Assembly: GCA_012845835.1 (NCBI GenBank)
Contig: JABAKD010000023.1
Location: 23,871,108-23,935,107 of the forward strand
Origin: Undaria pinnatifida
Lineage: Eukaryota; Sar; Phaeophyceae; Laminariales; Alariaceae
Length of the DNA stretch: 64,000 nucleotides
Direction of reading: 5' to 3'
The notes beneath the pieces were generated by a model that was given only the letters and a program-made list of their open reading frames with translations, had not been told where the DNA came from and ran no database searches. This document shows, in pieces, positions 17,561 through 29,188 of the stretch (position 1 is the first letter of the stretch; every line of letters starts with the position of its first letter). Both the position numbers and the translations under genes were made by a program.

Positions 17561-19572
17561 TAAAAATGGGCAGCATCTGCCCCCACAGCAGTAGTGTGGT
17601 GGGGGGTAGGACAGTATACGTTCGCGTATCAACCGTATATAAAAAACGGGCAGTATAACCCCCCCAAACAAAGTAGTTTCCCCCGACCGCACTGAAGGGG
17701 GACGGTCGCGCCTGCAGTAGTGCTGATTGCTGCAGTATCACTGCTGTGTTCACAGGTAACGGTAATTTCAACCGCACCAAGATGGGTAGTGTAGTGCCAA
17801 CACCAGCTGTAGAAAAATGTGCACGCCCACAGTCGAATAGAAAGGCTGTTTGCCCCCAAAGGTACCGCATCAAACGGGCTGTTCTCCACTGCACTAGTAA
17901 AAACTGTGAAGCGCAGTATCTCCGCGAACTGTGTAGTAAGCGCTCTGTAACGGGCAGTAGCTGTCCGAACATGTGCAGAGAAGAAGAAAAATATTTTCCA
18001 GCGTAGACCCTAGCAATATCGTGAAGGGCAGCACATGTACGGGCAGGAAGACGGCCTAACGCCCGGACAGCTGAAAAAAAAATCCGTACCCACTCCCACC
18101 GATAAAGGGACAGTTACGTTGACAGCAGTGCGGAGTGCCGCACGGTCACAGCTGTGCATACACAGAAAGTGGTATTATAGTCCCCGCGTACCCATGAATG
18201 GGAGAATATAGGGCATCGCACACACCAACAGCCTTGCCCAAAAAGCCAGCACAGAGTTTCAGCGTTCACTAGGTTCAAGTTCTAGTCACGGAGGGGCCAG
18301 GACGAAAAAAAAAAAACTCTCGAATCGAACTTGCAAGGAGCACTCGCACAGCAGTGGGGGGTGTCAGAGCTGCGGTGCTGTAACTGTGGACGCTGGGGCA
18401 GTGAAGGGTCGAGCTATGTGGTGTATGAGCAGGAGCAAAGTAGGCGGCTTGGCTGCTGTACAGTGACTTCTACAGCAGAGAATCCGGCGGTATATGGCAG
18501 GCATTGACAGCGAGCCCATTGTGCTGCACTGTAGTTGGCACCTCTGCAAAAATGATGGTGGTTGAAGCTACGCGACGGACAGCAGTAGTGGAACGCTGTT
18601 GATCGAGAAAGATCGGAGAGGGGTCCGAGGTGCCAAATTCGTAGCTTGTACTAATTTCGGCAGAAAGGGGGCACAAGGGCAGCTGCTTGTTCGACGCACA
18701 AGAATGATCGACGTATGTACTGAAACCCATACGATAACGCGTGTACTGAAAAATTCGCCAAACGAAAAAGCCCAAACATTCCACGAGCACCGCCTGTTTC
18801 TTCCCAGGTAGATCACAAGGAAGGAGCGCCGACATGAGCTCCTAGAGCACGGTGCCCGTAGTCCAAGGGGGTCCCGCGAAGGACGGTCTGGCACCGACAG
18901 CAAGGATGTGCTGGGCGATGGGATCTCTCAGCGAGCGAAGTCCCCTTCGAATGTCATTCGAAGGGTTGATTCCAGTATGCTTGTCCGTGGCATGCGTGCA
19001 TATGCCTCCGAGCCCCAAAGCGCGAAAAAAAAGTACGAGTCGATGGCCGATCTTGGGGCTTGTGCTGGCAACTCGCGGATATGTGCTGTGCAACATGCTG
19101 GCAGAGCGCGGAGCAAACAAGTCTGATGGGTGGGGCTCGGGCAGTTCCACTGCGGAGTGGTCTATGACCAGCTGGCGGTGAACTGATGCGGCCAAAGGCC
19201 GGGACGAGGGGTGTGCTCCGAAGAGCAGTGTCGTCCGCCCGTACTCGGAAAGTGTCCTCTGTGTGGTGCGTGCCCAGCAACCAACAGGAGGGACCAAAAT
19301 TCGAGACGAGGAGTGTGCTCCGCAGAGCAGAGTCGTCCGCACGTACGTGGAAGGTGTCGTCCGTGTGGTACGTGCGCGGCGACCAACAGGAGGGGCCCCT
19401 GCCATCTCACTGCTGTTGTGGTCGCCGTTGTAGGAGGAAGGGCGCTCCCTCCATTGAGAAGCCACCCGAGAAGGAACAGGGGTTGTGGGCTCGATGGAAA
19501 GCAAAAGCAAAATCGCTACGAAAAAATAATCGGAGAAACCAAAAGAACGCTGCCACAATAGCACATCAAGCT
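17561..19572 (-). other. Element A distal leader
   Basis: Non-coding as far as I can tell. It includes degenerate array remnants to ~17700, a poly-A tract at 18307-18317 and a ~104 bp direct duplication at 19205-19400 containing GTGTGCTCCG and CCAACAGGAGG. The open frame across the duplication (minus, to 18842) looks incidental. Conserved in element B at 50770-52830. Confidence 0.5.
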
Positions 19573-19584
19573 CGACGACGCCAC
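19573..19584 (-). other. Element A primer-binding site
   Basis: Minus strand TGGCGTCGTCGA begins within 2 nt of the LTR end. It is identical over 12 nt to the PBS beside the short LTR at 1294-1311. Confidence 0.6.
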
Positions 19585-19585
19585 A

Positions 19586-19849
19586 TGTGAAATTAAAGGT
19601 GGGGGACACAGAGTGCCCCCTGCAGGTCTGACAATTGAGCAGGTCCTCGGAGAGTACTCACTTTCGTTCCTTCGATGTAGCTTTATTCGTTTCCACCAGA
19701 GCCCGGGATAGCTTCTGAGATCGGAGGTGCGTGCCTCCGATCTAATTCCTAACTTCCCCGAATATAAACCGCCAACCTTATCATACGAAACCCATTCAAA
19801 TGATCTCAAATTCGGATACCTACAGGCCTTTCAAGGCCGTATCTTAACA
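19586..19849 (-). repeat. Element A 5' LTR
   Basis: 264 bp, begins TGTTAAGATACGG and ends TTTCACA on the minus strand. It abuts unit S copy 2 within the terminal exon. Confidence 0.85.
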
Positions 19850-20158
19850 TTGCACTCTTGTTTTTTGTCGATGATCTTGTGGATCTGTCCACAAACGTTG
19901 AAGCATAGCGGGAGGACGTCGATAAGTATGTGTAAAAAAGTATTCGTACTTCTCTCCAGCAGACGTCGTAACCATCCAAACTATTGGAGCTCCTTTCGTT
20001 GTTAGTAATTGTTGTGGTATTGTTGTACTTGCTCTTGGTACTTGGAAGAAGAGCCGCACTTCATAGACTATATCCGCACGCAATCCCCTAGTCTTGAGCA
20101 AGAGACATGGATGTCTCGACTCGTGACACACAGGACGCAAGATAAGAGTAGAACGTAC

Positions 20159-20326
20159 CTCGATGTCGAACGCCCTCGTGGCACCGTGGGAATGGGATGC
20201 GGGATGTATATCGAGCAAGTGGTCGCCTGCCTTCTTCAGGAGGTCACCGACCTTGACGTCGCCGGTGCACTTCGTGTTTATGTCCTCGCCGACTTGGCGG
20301 CCCTCGGCGGCTGCTTCGCAGGGCTT
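20159..20326 (-). CDS. Unit S exon 2, copy 2
   Basis: 168 nt, with GTACGT donor and GTTTGCAG acceptor, same phase and near-identical peptide to copy 1 (one visible F to S change in the HPAFHSHG stretch). The terminal exon beyond it is cut by the element A LTR, so the gene cannot be whole. Confidence 0.45.
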
Positions 20327-21638
20327 CTGCAAACGACAACAACGGATGGGAATACCTTGCGTTCAGAGAATGTTCAAAATAGTAAGGCCACGTAGCTGTC
20401 GTCGATTTCCAAAGTTTGAAAGGAAGTCGTACAATTTAACACTGTTGTAATGAAAGCGGTCGTTTATGGGCAAAGCCCTGCCTGGTACCACAACGTTGCT
20501 AACACCTATGAAACCACCACTGGGGCAGGAACGAACGGGATTCACAGTCGCAACTGGTAAGCGTAAGCCCCGGTATTCTGCTTTATAAGGCCTACCGGCG
20601 GAATACCGACAACGAAGGGTAAGAGACAGTACCTGCTGTATATATTGTTCGGTACTACTCTATTACTGCTGCTATCAACACTATTACGACCGACGTGTAC
20701 TGCGATTCCTGAAGAGGTTGCGCACCCTGGTGCTGATGGTATCATGCTGCTGTGTTATTTATCACTGCATGGACCATTTTTACGACCCTGGCTGACCCCC
20801 GTGATGAGACCTGCCCGTTTACATTGCGTCTTACATGTATAGATACCACGTAGTCGTAGTCGTACATCCAGAACGTGTGTTTATATCACAGCATAAAGCG
20901 TCACTGCATGGACCACTTGTTCAACCCCCGCTTACCCCGATGACGGGACTGCCCCGTACTCGTAGTCGTACATACATGAAGTGTGTTTGGCTGTACGTAT
21001 GAAAAAGAAATCGCATCACACAGCGTTACTGCATACGTCTAGACCTGAGTACTTGTACAATTCCCGCTTATACCCCGATGACGGGACTGCCCCGTACACG
21101 TACTCGTACATGCAAAAAGTGTGTTTGTACGCATGAAAAAGAAATCACAGCACACAGCAGTGTCACTGCGTAGACAACTAGTACAACATGCTTACCCCGA
21201 CGACGGGACTGCCCTCCGTGACCGCCAAGGCGAACTTGAGTTTGTTCAGGCTACGCGTCCCCAAGCGCAGCGTCCACACCGTGTGGTAGTTCGACCACGC
21301 TGGTGTAGCACACACATGCTACAGCAAACGTTGCAGACAGGCACACAAGGTCAAACAATGTAAATTTCAATGTGCATCATTATTGGAAACAGGATTCGCT
21401 TGAGTTCACCAACACCCAAAACCACATACTCTGGTAGTCTACGATTGTGCACAACTTGCAGCACACTCAGCCAACACTCAACGCAGCACTACTGAAAATA
21501 CAGGGTTTTGACATCTGGTGTCTTACCTATGTCGCACGGCGCTGAACACACTGACAACGGGAACAAACTCTCAACATCAGTAGTATAGTAGCTGACAGCA
21601 AACATCAAATTCCAACAACACAAAGAAATGAAACTCAC

Positions 21639-22096
21639 GTTTCGTCAAGCTCTCAGCTCCTTCGTTAGGGACGCCGATCGAAGGTGGATCACAGGCGTCC
21701 GCGTCACGTCAGTCACACACGAGGGTTGTCGCCGCTTCCCCAGTGCTTCTTGTTAAGATTATGAAAAGCTTGGCACGTGGAAGGATCGTCACTCCTGCAG
21801 GTGTCGCAGACAGCGTACTGGGAACTCCTGTTTTCCCTCTTTCGTGCGATGAGGAAGCCGTCAAAACCCTTGCTCGGGCACGGCCAATCAGGGTTGCCAG
21901 AAGAAGCTGAGTCCCGTTCTTGCCCGACCAGCGTCCACACGCCTGATCCTGAACCTCCACCACCCCCACTGCTGTTGGCGGAGCCTCCTCCCGTACTAGC
22001 CTTGGTCCGCTTCGCAAATTTCAACTTCAAATTGTTATTGCCGATCCGGCAAATTTCAAATTCAAATTGTTTGCAGCCGTCAACGGCAATTCCCTC
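21639..22096 (-). pseudogene. Cys-rich exon, unit S copy 2
   Basis: Same exon as 66-522 with the GTGAGT donor at 21638-21633. The frame runs through CPSKGFDGF (a Cys of copy 1 is Phe here) and stops at NPRV, because a (GT)n tract is 2 bp shorter than in copy 1. The CDWC motif is in another frame. Likely broken, unless copy 1 is the altered one. Confidence 0.5.
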
Positions 22097-22390
22097 TCAA
22101 CAGCCAGCAATTGGCCAACTTCAAATGTAAAAGTACAAAAAAGAAGTTGCTGATGAAAAAGCAAAATAAAAATATCAGACAGCAAGCAGTAAAAAACAAA
22201 TCAGAGAATGAGAGCTAAGAATATGAGAGAATGAGACTAGGGAAAGCAAGGAAGGCAAGGGACTTCGGGACGGTTCTTTTCCCCAGCAACTAATTTTCTT
22301 TTCGGCAATTACGGGCTGAGAAGGGCTGAGAGGGGGGAGGATATGCCGAGCGAGACCTCCGAGGGGGTCGAGGTCTAGGTGTTTAAGTTT

Positions 22391-23330
22391 ATATACGCCG
22401 AAAACGTTTATTTACAAAATTGACTTCGTAGATGTGTTGCACATACGAGTGTAGACTATACGTATCCATACGAACAGTACCATACTTCTGTGGCCACAGA
22501 GGAGCTTGTATCTCTATAACTAGGATGAAAGCTACAGGTAAGAAATGTTAGAGTCGGCGCGGACACCGGGTGTGCAGGAGTTTGATGGGAAAAAATATGT
22601 ATACGGATTTTATGAATATGTATATCATTGGACACGTACACAAACCCTCGCCTATTCGGGAGGTGGGACGAACGCCCACGGCAAAAAAAACTTTGAGAAA
22701 TACACGTACATAAAACATGCCGACATGTGGCAATCAGAAAACTAACTTGCTAAACTGGACTCCACCAGGCCGGCTCGGTTGCTCGTGCAGAGGGCAGTCA
22801 CGATGTATTTCAACTGCAACGTATGTATACACGTATGTACATAAATATATATAAAATGATTTATTGAATATCGAGTCATTCCTTGGTGTCATGGACTTTG
22901 GTCAGGAGTTTTTTGTCTCGGCCGAAGTATGTGATTCGCGGAACTGGAATTCTCGGTCGAATATAGCTTGGTTCGAGCGCCGCCTTCGGGGGGCGGCTCC
23001 AACGCCCCTCGCCCTGCCGTGTCCGTTCCGCACATCGACGTGAACGCGGACGGGTGCCAAGCGAGACGAGCGAGTGTCGAGGAGGAATTTTGGAAAAATT
23101 GTTGAATCTTAATGGCTGCAACGCCTGAATGATTTACAAAATTGGCATCATTTCCAAACGGTACGTGATAATGTTTGGAATTTTGCGGTGGCATACTCTC
23201 GAGCGTTATTTTCTTTGCCGTACTTTTTTACTAGTTCGTTTGGTTTCTTGCTCGGCTTTTTATTGCTTTTTTTTCTGCTCGTTTTGCCAGCTGGGAATTC
23301 AATTTTTCAGTGTGGGTTCACCTAAAACGT
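22391..23330. other. No recognisable gene
   Basis: AT-rich spacer with one GC-rich patch at 22975-23070. I see no domain, tRNA or repeat family shared with the rest of the window. Confidence 0.4.
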
Positions 23331-23400
23331 GACACAACTTACCGACGATACCCAACAACTTCGTGACACAAATTACCGACGGCAAGACGTTTCGTGACAA
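23331..23400. repeat. Short CGTGACACAA...TTACCGACG repeats
   Basis: Three imperfect units of ~30 bp with CGTGACA(CAA) and TTACCGACG(A/G). Confidence 0.5.
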
Positions 23401-23436
23401 AAAAACTCCCAAATCATGATACTTTCACGTAACAGA

Positions 23437-24357
23437 ATTTCGAGACAAAACAAAGCAGGTAGAGCCGTCTCTTCGGCCTTTGGCCCTGGCTTTAGCACGG
23501 CCGCTGACACTCCAGCCAGCCTCTGCTGTAGGCATGAACGAATGCGGTTGATTCGCAGCGAACTATCCCGCTGTGCTCGCTTCCATGTGGCCATTGTCCA
23601 TGCCATTTCATGTCACCTCCCTTCTGTTTTGAGCTCGTCGTCGTACGGTTGAGGTACGAGGAAAACCGTACGTACTCGGTGAGAACAGCACTGCTGCAGT
23701 ATGTACGACGAGCATGAACGCCAATTGACGACATTGGCAAGCACAAAACAGCAGGTGTAGCAGCAGTAGCCGAAGGGTGAAACGTCTAGCACATAATGCA
23801 GCAACAAGTAACAACCAGAACTACAGCAGATAGCTCAAAGTGCGGTGCGAGTGCCGTTGGCAAGTTTAGTCGTACACGCATCACTCTGTCCAATATATAT
23901 AACAGAATCTCGAGACAACACCAAGCAGACAGAAGAGCCGTCTCTTCGGCTTTTGGCCCTGGCTTTAGCACGGCCGCTGACACTCCAGCCAGCCTCTGCT
24001 GTAGGAATGAACGAGTGCGGTTGATTCGCAGCGAACTATCCCGCTGTGCTCGCTTCTATGTGGCCATTGTCCATGCCATTTCATGTCACCTCCATTCTGT
24101 TTTGAGCTCGTCGTCGTACGGTTGAGGTACGAGGAAACCCACACGTACTCGGTGAGAACAGCAGTATGTACGACGAGCATGAACGCTAACTGACGACATT
24201 GGCAAACACACAACAGCAGGTGTACAGCATTAGCCGAAGGGCGAAACGTCTAGCACATAATGCAGCAACAAGTAGCAACCAGAACTACAGCAGATGGCTC
24301 AAAGTGCAGTGCGAGTGCCGTTCGTTGGCAAGTTTAGTCGTACACGCATCACTCTCA
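23437..24357. repeat. ~470 bp tandem duplication
   Basis: 23437-23890 and 23908-24357 align with ~93% identity by eye (shared GAGCCGTCTCTTCGG, GTCCATGCCATTTCATGTC, GTACACGCATCACTCT). Small indels shift any frame between the two halves, so a coding role is unlikely. Confidence 0.85.
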
Positions 24358-24785
24358 AGAGCCAACAAGAGGCAGGGCAGGGGCCCCCAACACAGAGACA
24401 CGTGACAACCACGGCCAGCTGTCGATCGCGTAGTTGGCCGGTAATCCGTGCTTCGGTGCGTGTATCGGAAGTCGTTCGTAGTACTACTGCTGTAGACCGT
24501 CGAAAGACCACGTGACATGTGACATCCCGTTCTGGTGGCAGCCTCGCCAGTAGACCCCCCAAAATTTATTTTTCTTTTCTTTTTCTTGGCCCCATGCACC
24601 CATTTCCTTTCCTTTCTCTTCTTTGTTCTTTGTTTCTTCTTTCCAATTGACTTGCGTCTGCTGTGCGTATGCGTAGTGATAGATACTATTTAATACGTGT
24701 GATATATACGTGGCAGTCTTTCTTGGGTGGCAAGCGGTATAGTCGGTTTTCCCAGGCGCGAGTAATGAGACGTATGCACCGGTAT

Positions 24786-24990
24786 GGACCTGGCACATCG
24801 TAGGGTGACTCCCGATTTCACTTTTATATGGTTCTGGTGGAGGCATGAATTGCGTCAGCTGTGATTTATGCGTGTACCACCTTGGGTTGTTTGTGTTTTT
24901 CCCTAGCGTATTCCTCTGCTCCAGAGTGACTGGAACCAGTCCTGTGACCACGGACTGGATTGTGCGAGTTAATGTGAGAACAACAACAAC
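24786..24990 (-). repeat. Dispersed repeat X, copy 2 (uninterrupted)
   Basis: Reverse-orientation partner of 3893-4101. It continues through CTACGATGTG into CCAGGTCC, giving the pre-insertion sequence for one flank of element A. The downstream open frame (minus, to 24484) has no recognised domain. Confidence 0.6.
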
Positions 24991-25100
24991 TGAAATTATG
25001 CCTGTTTCTTGACCTTTCAGCTGCTTCCTGCAAATTTGGTTTTTCTGCCAACACGATTTTGAACCCTATGCAAAGATCCTGTTTTGTTTTAATCAATTGT

Positions 25101-25200
25101 CAGCCGGCCGCCCCGGTGGTCTAGTGGTTTTACCCTCGAATACCTCCAACGTTTGGTTGTCCTTGAGTTCGACACCCTCCACGATGAATATGACCTAATT
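25101..25200 (+). mobile_element. tRNA-derived SINE head candidate
   Basis: A perfect A-box TGGTCTAGTGG (25117-25127) is followed 38 bp later by a B-box-like GAGTTCGACACC (25165-25176). The region around does not fold as a full tRNA (no matching acceptor stem that I can see), and A-rich sequence follows at 25205-25225. This suggests a Pol III-type SINE remnant. Confidence 0.45.
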
Positions 25201-25229
25201 TGCAAAAATGCAATCAAAAAAAGAGATCA

Positions 25230-26120
25230 ACTGCTGAGAGCGCCTGCTAGGTACAATTCGACGCGAGTCGACGAGGGAAGAAAATGCTCGATTCTCGTCG
25301 CGGTAAAAATGAAGGCACGTGCCGAAGTGGGGAGGGAGGAGGAGGGCCCGCTATGTGACCCCGGATCTGAGTTACTACTGGGAGGGAGCGCGAGAATGGT
25401 GCGGGGATGATAAATGGGATTAAGAAAAAAAAGGTTGCAAAGAAAGGTATATGATTATTTCTACCAGTAAATAATATGTCAGTCTCTGGGAAATACGCAC
25501 GGCACCATCAGCAGTCGTCATGGTAGAGACACTCCGGATATTATGTATTGAGGGGACGCGTTCGATTTCGACAACGTGAAAGCACCCACGAAGCAAAGAC
25601 AGCAGACACACATATCCCGCCTTCTCGAGAAAAAACAGGGAAGAAGCGCTACGCCAACCTCCCGTACGAGCAAAGCCACCCCCGCACCTATCTTAGACAA
25701 CGCCGACGCAACGAGAGATCGCCCTCCTCTTCTTCGTTTTTCTCCTCGCCCGCAACCGCGCAGACCAATCAATGCGACAGCCTTCACGTAACAAACAAAG
25801 CAATCTTCTTCCAAGACCTCGCCGGCTGACATGGCCCCATGTCGACGTTTGATGCAAACCGACTTTACATCCTGTCGACTTCGAACCTCCATTGCCACGG
25901 GGACAGCAGTGCAGTCTCTTCATTAATGCCAAGGCCTCTTTCTTTTCGCCTAGAGGCGACGCAGGTTCTCAATAATACTATTTTCGGTATTTTTGTTTGA
26001 TAGACAACTTTTACTCGACGGCGCATTTAACATAGTGTGTTTCGCCTATCCTTGCCTTCTTTGTTGTATAATATTACGTTTTTTTCCCGTCAAATCATGA
26101 CTTTCATAATCCCATGTTCG
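25230..26120. other. No recognisable gene
   Basis: Open frames exist on both strands around 25520-25900, but they have biased Arg/Ser composition and no domain I know. This could include unrecognised exons of the hAT relic further right. Confidence 0.3.
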
Positions 26121-26127
26121 TATTAAA

Positions 26128-26258
26128 CTCTTGGCATTACTTTAAAGTTCAATGCATGCCAAATCGGACAGCTGCACCTCAAGTTGTCGAAGTGCTGCCC
26201 TGCCCTACCCGAAGCATGGGCGCTGGCGAATGCCGGCGCGCATGCGGAGCCCTTGTAT
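26128..26258 (+). repeat. Stand-alone unit S 3' module (diverged)
   Basis: Starts CTCTTGGCATTACTTTAAAG and ends GCGGAGCCCTTGTA with a GC-rich, imperfect hairpin between. It has no unit S body upstream. Confidence 0.45.
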
Positions 26259-26422
26259 CTAACTATTAATATGATTCAAAACGACAACAGAAACCTACCT
26301 GGTTTCAAAGAGACAACAGAAAGAGGATATAATTGACCCCAAAAATGTGAACGATACGTAGGATACAACCACAAAACCAAAAGTGCCGCCACTACACCAT
26401 GAACCACTGACCTGCTTCGTAG

Positions 26423-26599
26423 CGACGTACATCTCCACAAGGAGGTGCTTGATGCGTCGAGAAGAAAGCGGCGGAAAGTGTGTCATGTTGGATGTGAGCA
26501 GCCCCACCAGCTCCTGCCACGTCGAACCAGACGAGAAGAAGCCGAACGGCATAAACTTCTCGATCACCATCTTGGCAGCAATAAGCTCGCGAACTCTGA
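26423..26599 (-). pseudogene. hAT transposase exon (relic)
   Basis: A clean acceptor (TTTTTTTCAG) and a GTCAGT donor bound 177 nt, or 59 codons. The peptide carries AAKMVIEKFMPFGFF, STWQELVGLL and LSSRRIKHLLVEMYVATKQ. This matches the hAT pattern of a Pro-Phe motif, a buried Leu-rich helix and an SRR-type helix just before the catalytic core. The BED exon lies ~500 bp upstream on the same strand. I found no catalytic-core or hAT dimerisation exons downstream, so the gene is probably a fragment. Confidence 0.5.
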
Positions 26600-27094
26600 A
26601 AAAAATCCCCAAAACACGGAGCAAAAGCGATTGGAAGGTAGGTGTTGGGGGCAGGTAATATAACCAACGAGCGCGTGAGACCAGATACCCGTTCCCTCTC
26701 TTCCCTTCACTGCCCAGATCAGGGCAGCCGGACAAAAAGGCAAAACGACATCGCAGTCCTACAAGTCCACAAAACATACCGGTGGGCTGAGATTTCTCGA
26801 CGAATTTGCAACACGCGATATTTTTCAACTTTTTTTTCACTTGGTTTTGGTATACCTCTCTTATCTGTGTTTCAAAAATGGATGGCGAGCTGTCGATATT
26901 ATATGACAAAAAATGAAAATACACTCCAGCTGTGACTATGTTATACGTTATAGAATGCCCTTACCCGGACCTGTCTGATGTGTTCGAGAACAAGTTTGAG
27001 TTCGCAATTTAACATACACACACCTGTTCATTTCAGCCCAGGAATTCTTGCTCGCCGCGAAGCTCCGCTGGATGTTTCCTTTCGCTTGTTTGTG

Positions 27095-27805
27095 CTATCC
27101 ACCCTTCCCAGCTCCAGCCACTTCGCGCAGCCTGTGTTTGCTCTTGTGGTGGGTGTTCACATTGCTGCGGTCGCCCCTTTTTCAGGGAACCGTTGTCTTG
27201 TTTTGGCGGCACGAGGGGTCCGCCATGCAGAAGTACTTATGTTTGTGGTCCTCCGCTAACGGGACGACGTAGACTCCTGGCGAGTACATGAACGACCGCT
27301 CGCGGCAACCCTCCCTCCTGTAGCCGTCCGGCACCTTCAAGTCATGGACGGCTTTGACGATGTCCGCGGGCAATACATACACCTCTCCTTTCATGTCGTA
27401 CACGAGCGCCGGTGTAATTGCAAGAACGGCTTTATAGCCATCTACCTCGATTACCTCGGGCTGGCTCCCGGCTGCTGGTGGAGTAGACGCACTACCCCAT
27501 TCTGACAAAGGGGCGGAAGATGAACTACCTCCATCCCTGTCAGGCGGGGATCCTTGCGGATCCGCTGCGTCCGTATTCCCTCTCCGCGGGTGCACAGATG
27601 CATTTGACGGATGTGGGTGTTTGTTCTTTGGTTTTGTGTCTGGGCTGCGGGTGGTTGTGAACGAGTGGGTGTGTTTGTGTTTGTGGGGGGGGGTTGGTTT
27701 TGTGTAATTTCGTGTTGGAGGAGGTGTGGCGTCAGCGTGACGGAAGAGACTTGACGTCAGAATGCATAACACGAGACATGAGGTCAGAAAGCGCTCGACC
27801 CTCAT
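27095..27805 (-). pseudogene. BED zinc-finger exon of a hAT transposase (relic)
   Basis: From ATG 27805 the frame starts with a hydrophobic stretch (RFLTSCLVLCILTSSLF) that looks like a signal peptide but may be incidental. It continues through Pro/Thr/Lys-rich sequence into a folded-looking part (GYKAVLAITPALVYDMKG, VYVVPLAEDHKHKYFC). A TGA at 27184-27182 interrupts it; in the same frame beyond lies SNVNTHHKSKH. The Cys pair (FCMADPSC) plus the HHKSKH histidines form a BED-type finger pattern split by the stop. BED fingers bind DNA in hAT transposases. The stop, and no hAT core, argue for a dead copy. Confidence 0.5.
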
Positions 27806-27829
27806 TTGCAAAATTTACAATTTGTACCG

Positions 27830-28200
27830 GCCACTCCCGGTATTGTTACAAGCGTATACCGGTACCCGGGGTATTGTGCCACAGGCTTACAGAACTCACA
27901 GAGCTTCCGGGTAAGGGTACGGGGTTCTCACAGAACTTCCAGAAGTTCCCGGTATTGTAGCACCGGCGTACAGAACTCACAGAAGTTCCGAGCGGGTATA
28001 AAAACGCTGTACCCGTACCCCGGGTATTGTGGGCACAGGCGTACAGAACTTCCAGAAGTTTCGGGTACGGGTATGAATGTCGTACAGATTTCCAGAAGTT
28101 CCGGGTACGGGTATAAATGTCCCACAGAACTTACAGAAGTTCTTTGTAGGGTAATACCCGGGGTAAATACCCCGGGTACGGTTTGTGAGTACCCTACAGA
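27830..28200. repeat. Degenerate ~50-60 bp repeats with palindromic core
   Basis: Six or seven units share CAGAACTTCCAGAAGTTCC and GGGTACGGGTATA-like blocks. GAACTTC and GAAGTTC form an inverted pair in each unit. The inter-half spacing (1 nt) does not match heat-shock elements. Confidence 0.7.
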
Positions 28201-28209
28201 ACACGACCT

Positions 28210-29180
28210 TGTAATATTTACATTTCTTTGTACGTCGTAGCTGGCATTGTAGTACAGACAGCAGTAGTAGTAGCAATTTGCTGCACGAAAATAGCACGTA
28301 CATACTCGTACCAGGTACAAGATTATCACGTGCGTTACACAGCTTCAGAGCAGTTACAGACATGAGGCTTGGGATACCATGCAAGGCACAAACATTGTTC
28401 CAACTTATTTCGAAAAGCGACAGCCAGCCGCCAACGTACAGAGTAGTACACTCTACAACAGACGACGCATATTTTTAAAGCTGATCGAGTGCTGGGTGTA
28501 TCTGGATATATCGGCATTTTTCGATACCATAGCAATTAAGCCGAAGAGCATCTCCTTGTCTTCAACGATGTTTCGCCGTATTCATAGTAGCAGCAGCATC
28601 ATCAGCAGCAGGAGCAGCAGCAGCAGCGGAGTAGCAGCAGTAGAACACGAGTCCAACGTAGACGTGCACCGTTATTGGTGTACTGTAGGCTCACGAATAG
28701 TGCTCGTACGCGTAGGAGCAACGTGAGCTCGAGTGAGCGTTTTTTTTTGTACGTAGCTGACCTCACAAAAATAACACAACACATGCGCGTGTCATCGTAC
28801 ATAGATATAATTACATTTGTCCTCGAAAATTTTTTAAACCTTATTCACTTGGTTAATGGGACCTGCTCCGCTCTCAGCGCTCCCACTTGGAACACGCCTG
28901 CCTAAACCCCCCTCTCGGAGAACCTTCCCGGCATTCTTCGCGTTCCTTACTTTCTTCGCTTTCTTCGTTTACTTTTTCCCGTTTCTTTTTTTATTTTCTT
29001 CATTCCGTAACTTCATCCAACGTATGATCTACGACTCTACGACGCATCTACGGCGCAAAGTCGTGAGATGTTGAATTTGACTGCCGGCTTTTTAGTGTTC
29101 TACGAGTAGGCACCGTCTTTCAGCTCCCTACGCTGGCCACCTGTCGCCGTAGCGCTTCCCCACCACTTTACAACTCGGAG
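28210..29180. other. No recognisable gene
   Basis: Contains a short AGC-rich run at 28585-28640 and pyrimidine-rich sequence at 28915-29010. I see no domain or RNA gene. Confidence 0.35.
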
Positions 29181-29188
29181 GGCGAGAT

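Larger units (their letters stand above)
4102..19849 (-). mobile_element. Element A: Ty3/gypsy chromovirus-like retrotransposon with NADAR domain
   Basis: Minus-strand order: 5' LTR (19849-19586), PBS, a ~4 kb leader with an 84 bp array, Gag, linker, NADAR, protease, RT, RNase H, integrase, GPY/F, chromodomain, Tudor-like domain, a ~0.85 kb 3' UTR and 3' LTR (4371-4102). RT-RNase H-integrase order and the chromodomain place it in Ty3/gypsy. The copy is damaged by two stops, two frameshifts and a ~60 bp integrase deletion. The flanks do not match: repeat X lies on the left and unit S exon 3 on the right, with no target duplication. The copy is therefore probably a product of recombination. Confidence 0.9.
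19850..22390 (-). mobile_element. Unit S copy 2, 3' end lost at element A
   Basis: Matches copy 3 from its 5' terminus (22390, inside TTTAAGTTTA) to the middle of the terminal exon, where element A begins. It has the 5' subterminal inverted repeat (22326-22362), the intronic repeats and exon 2. The 3' part of the exon, the 3' inverted repeat and the hairpin module are absent. Confidence 0.75.

Noticed and set aside
18842-19609. 255-codon minus-strand frame as a gene
   Set aside because: It spans the LTR edge and a 104 bp duplication in the element A leader, has no ATG context or domain, and is disrupted in element B.
27830-28200. Heat-shock elements
   Set aside because: GAACTTC / GAAGTTC have 1 nt inside the halves rather than the GAAnnTTC spacing, and they belong to a tandem repeat.
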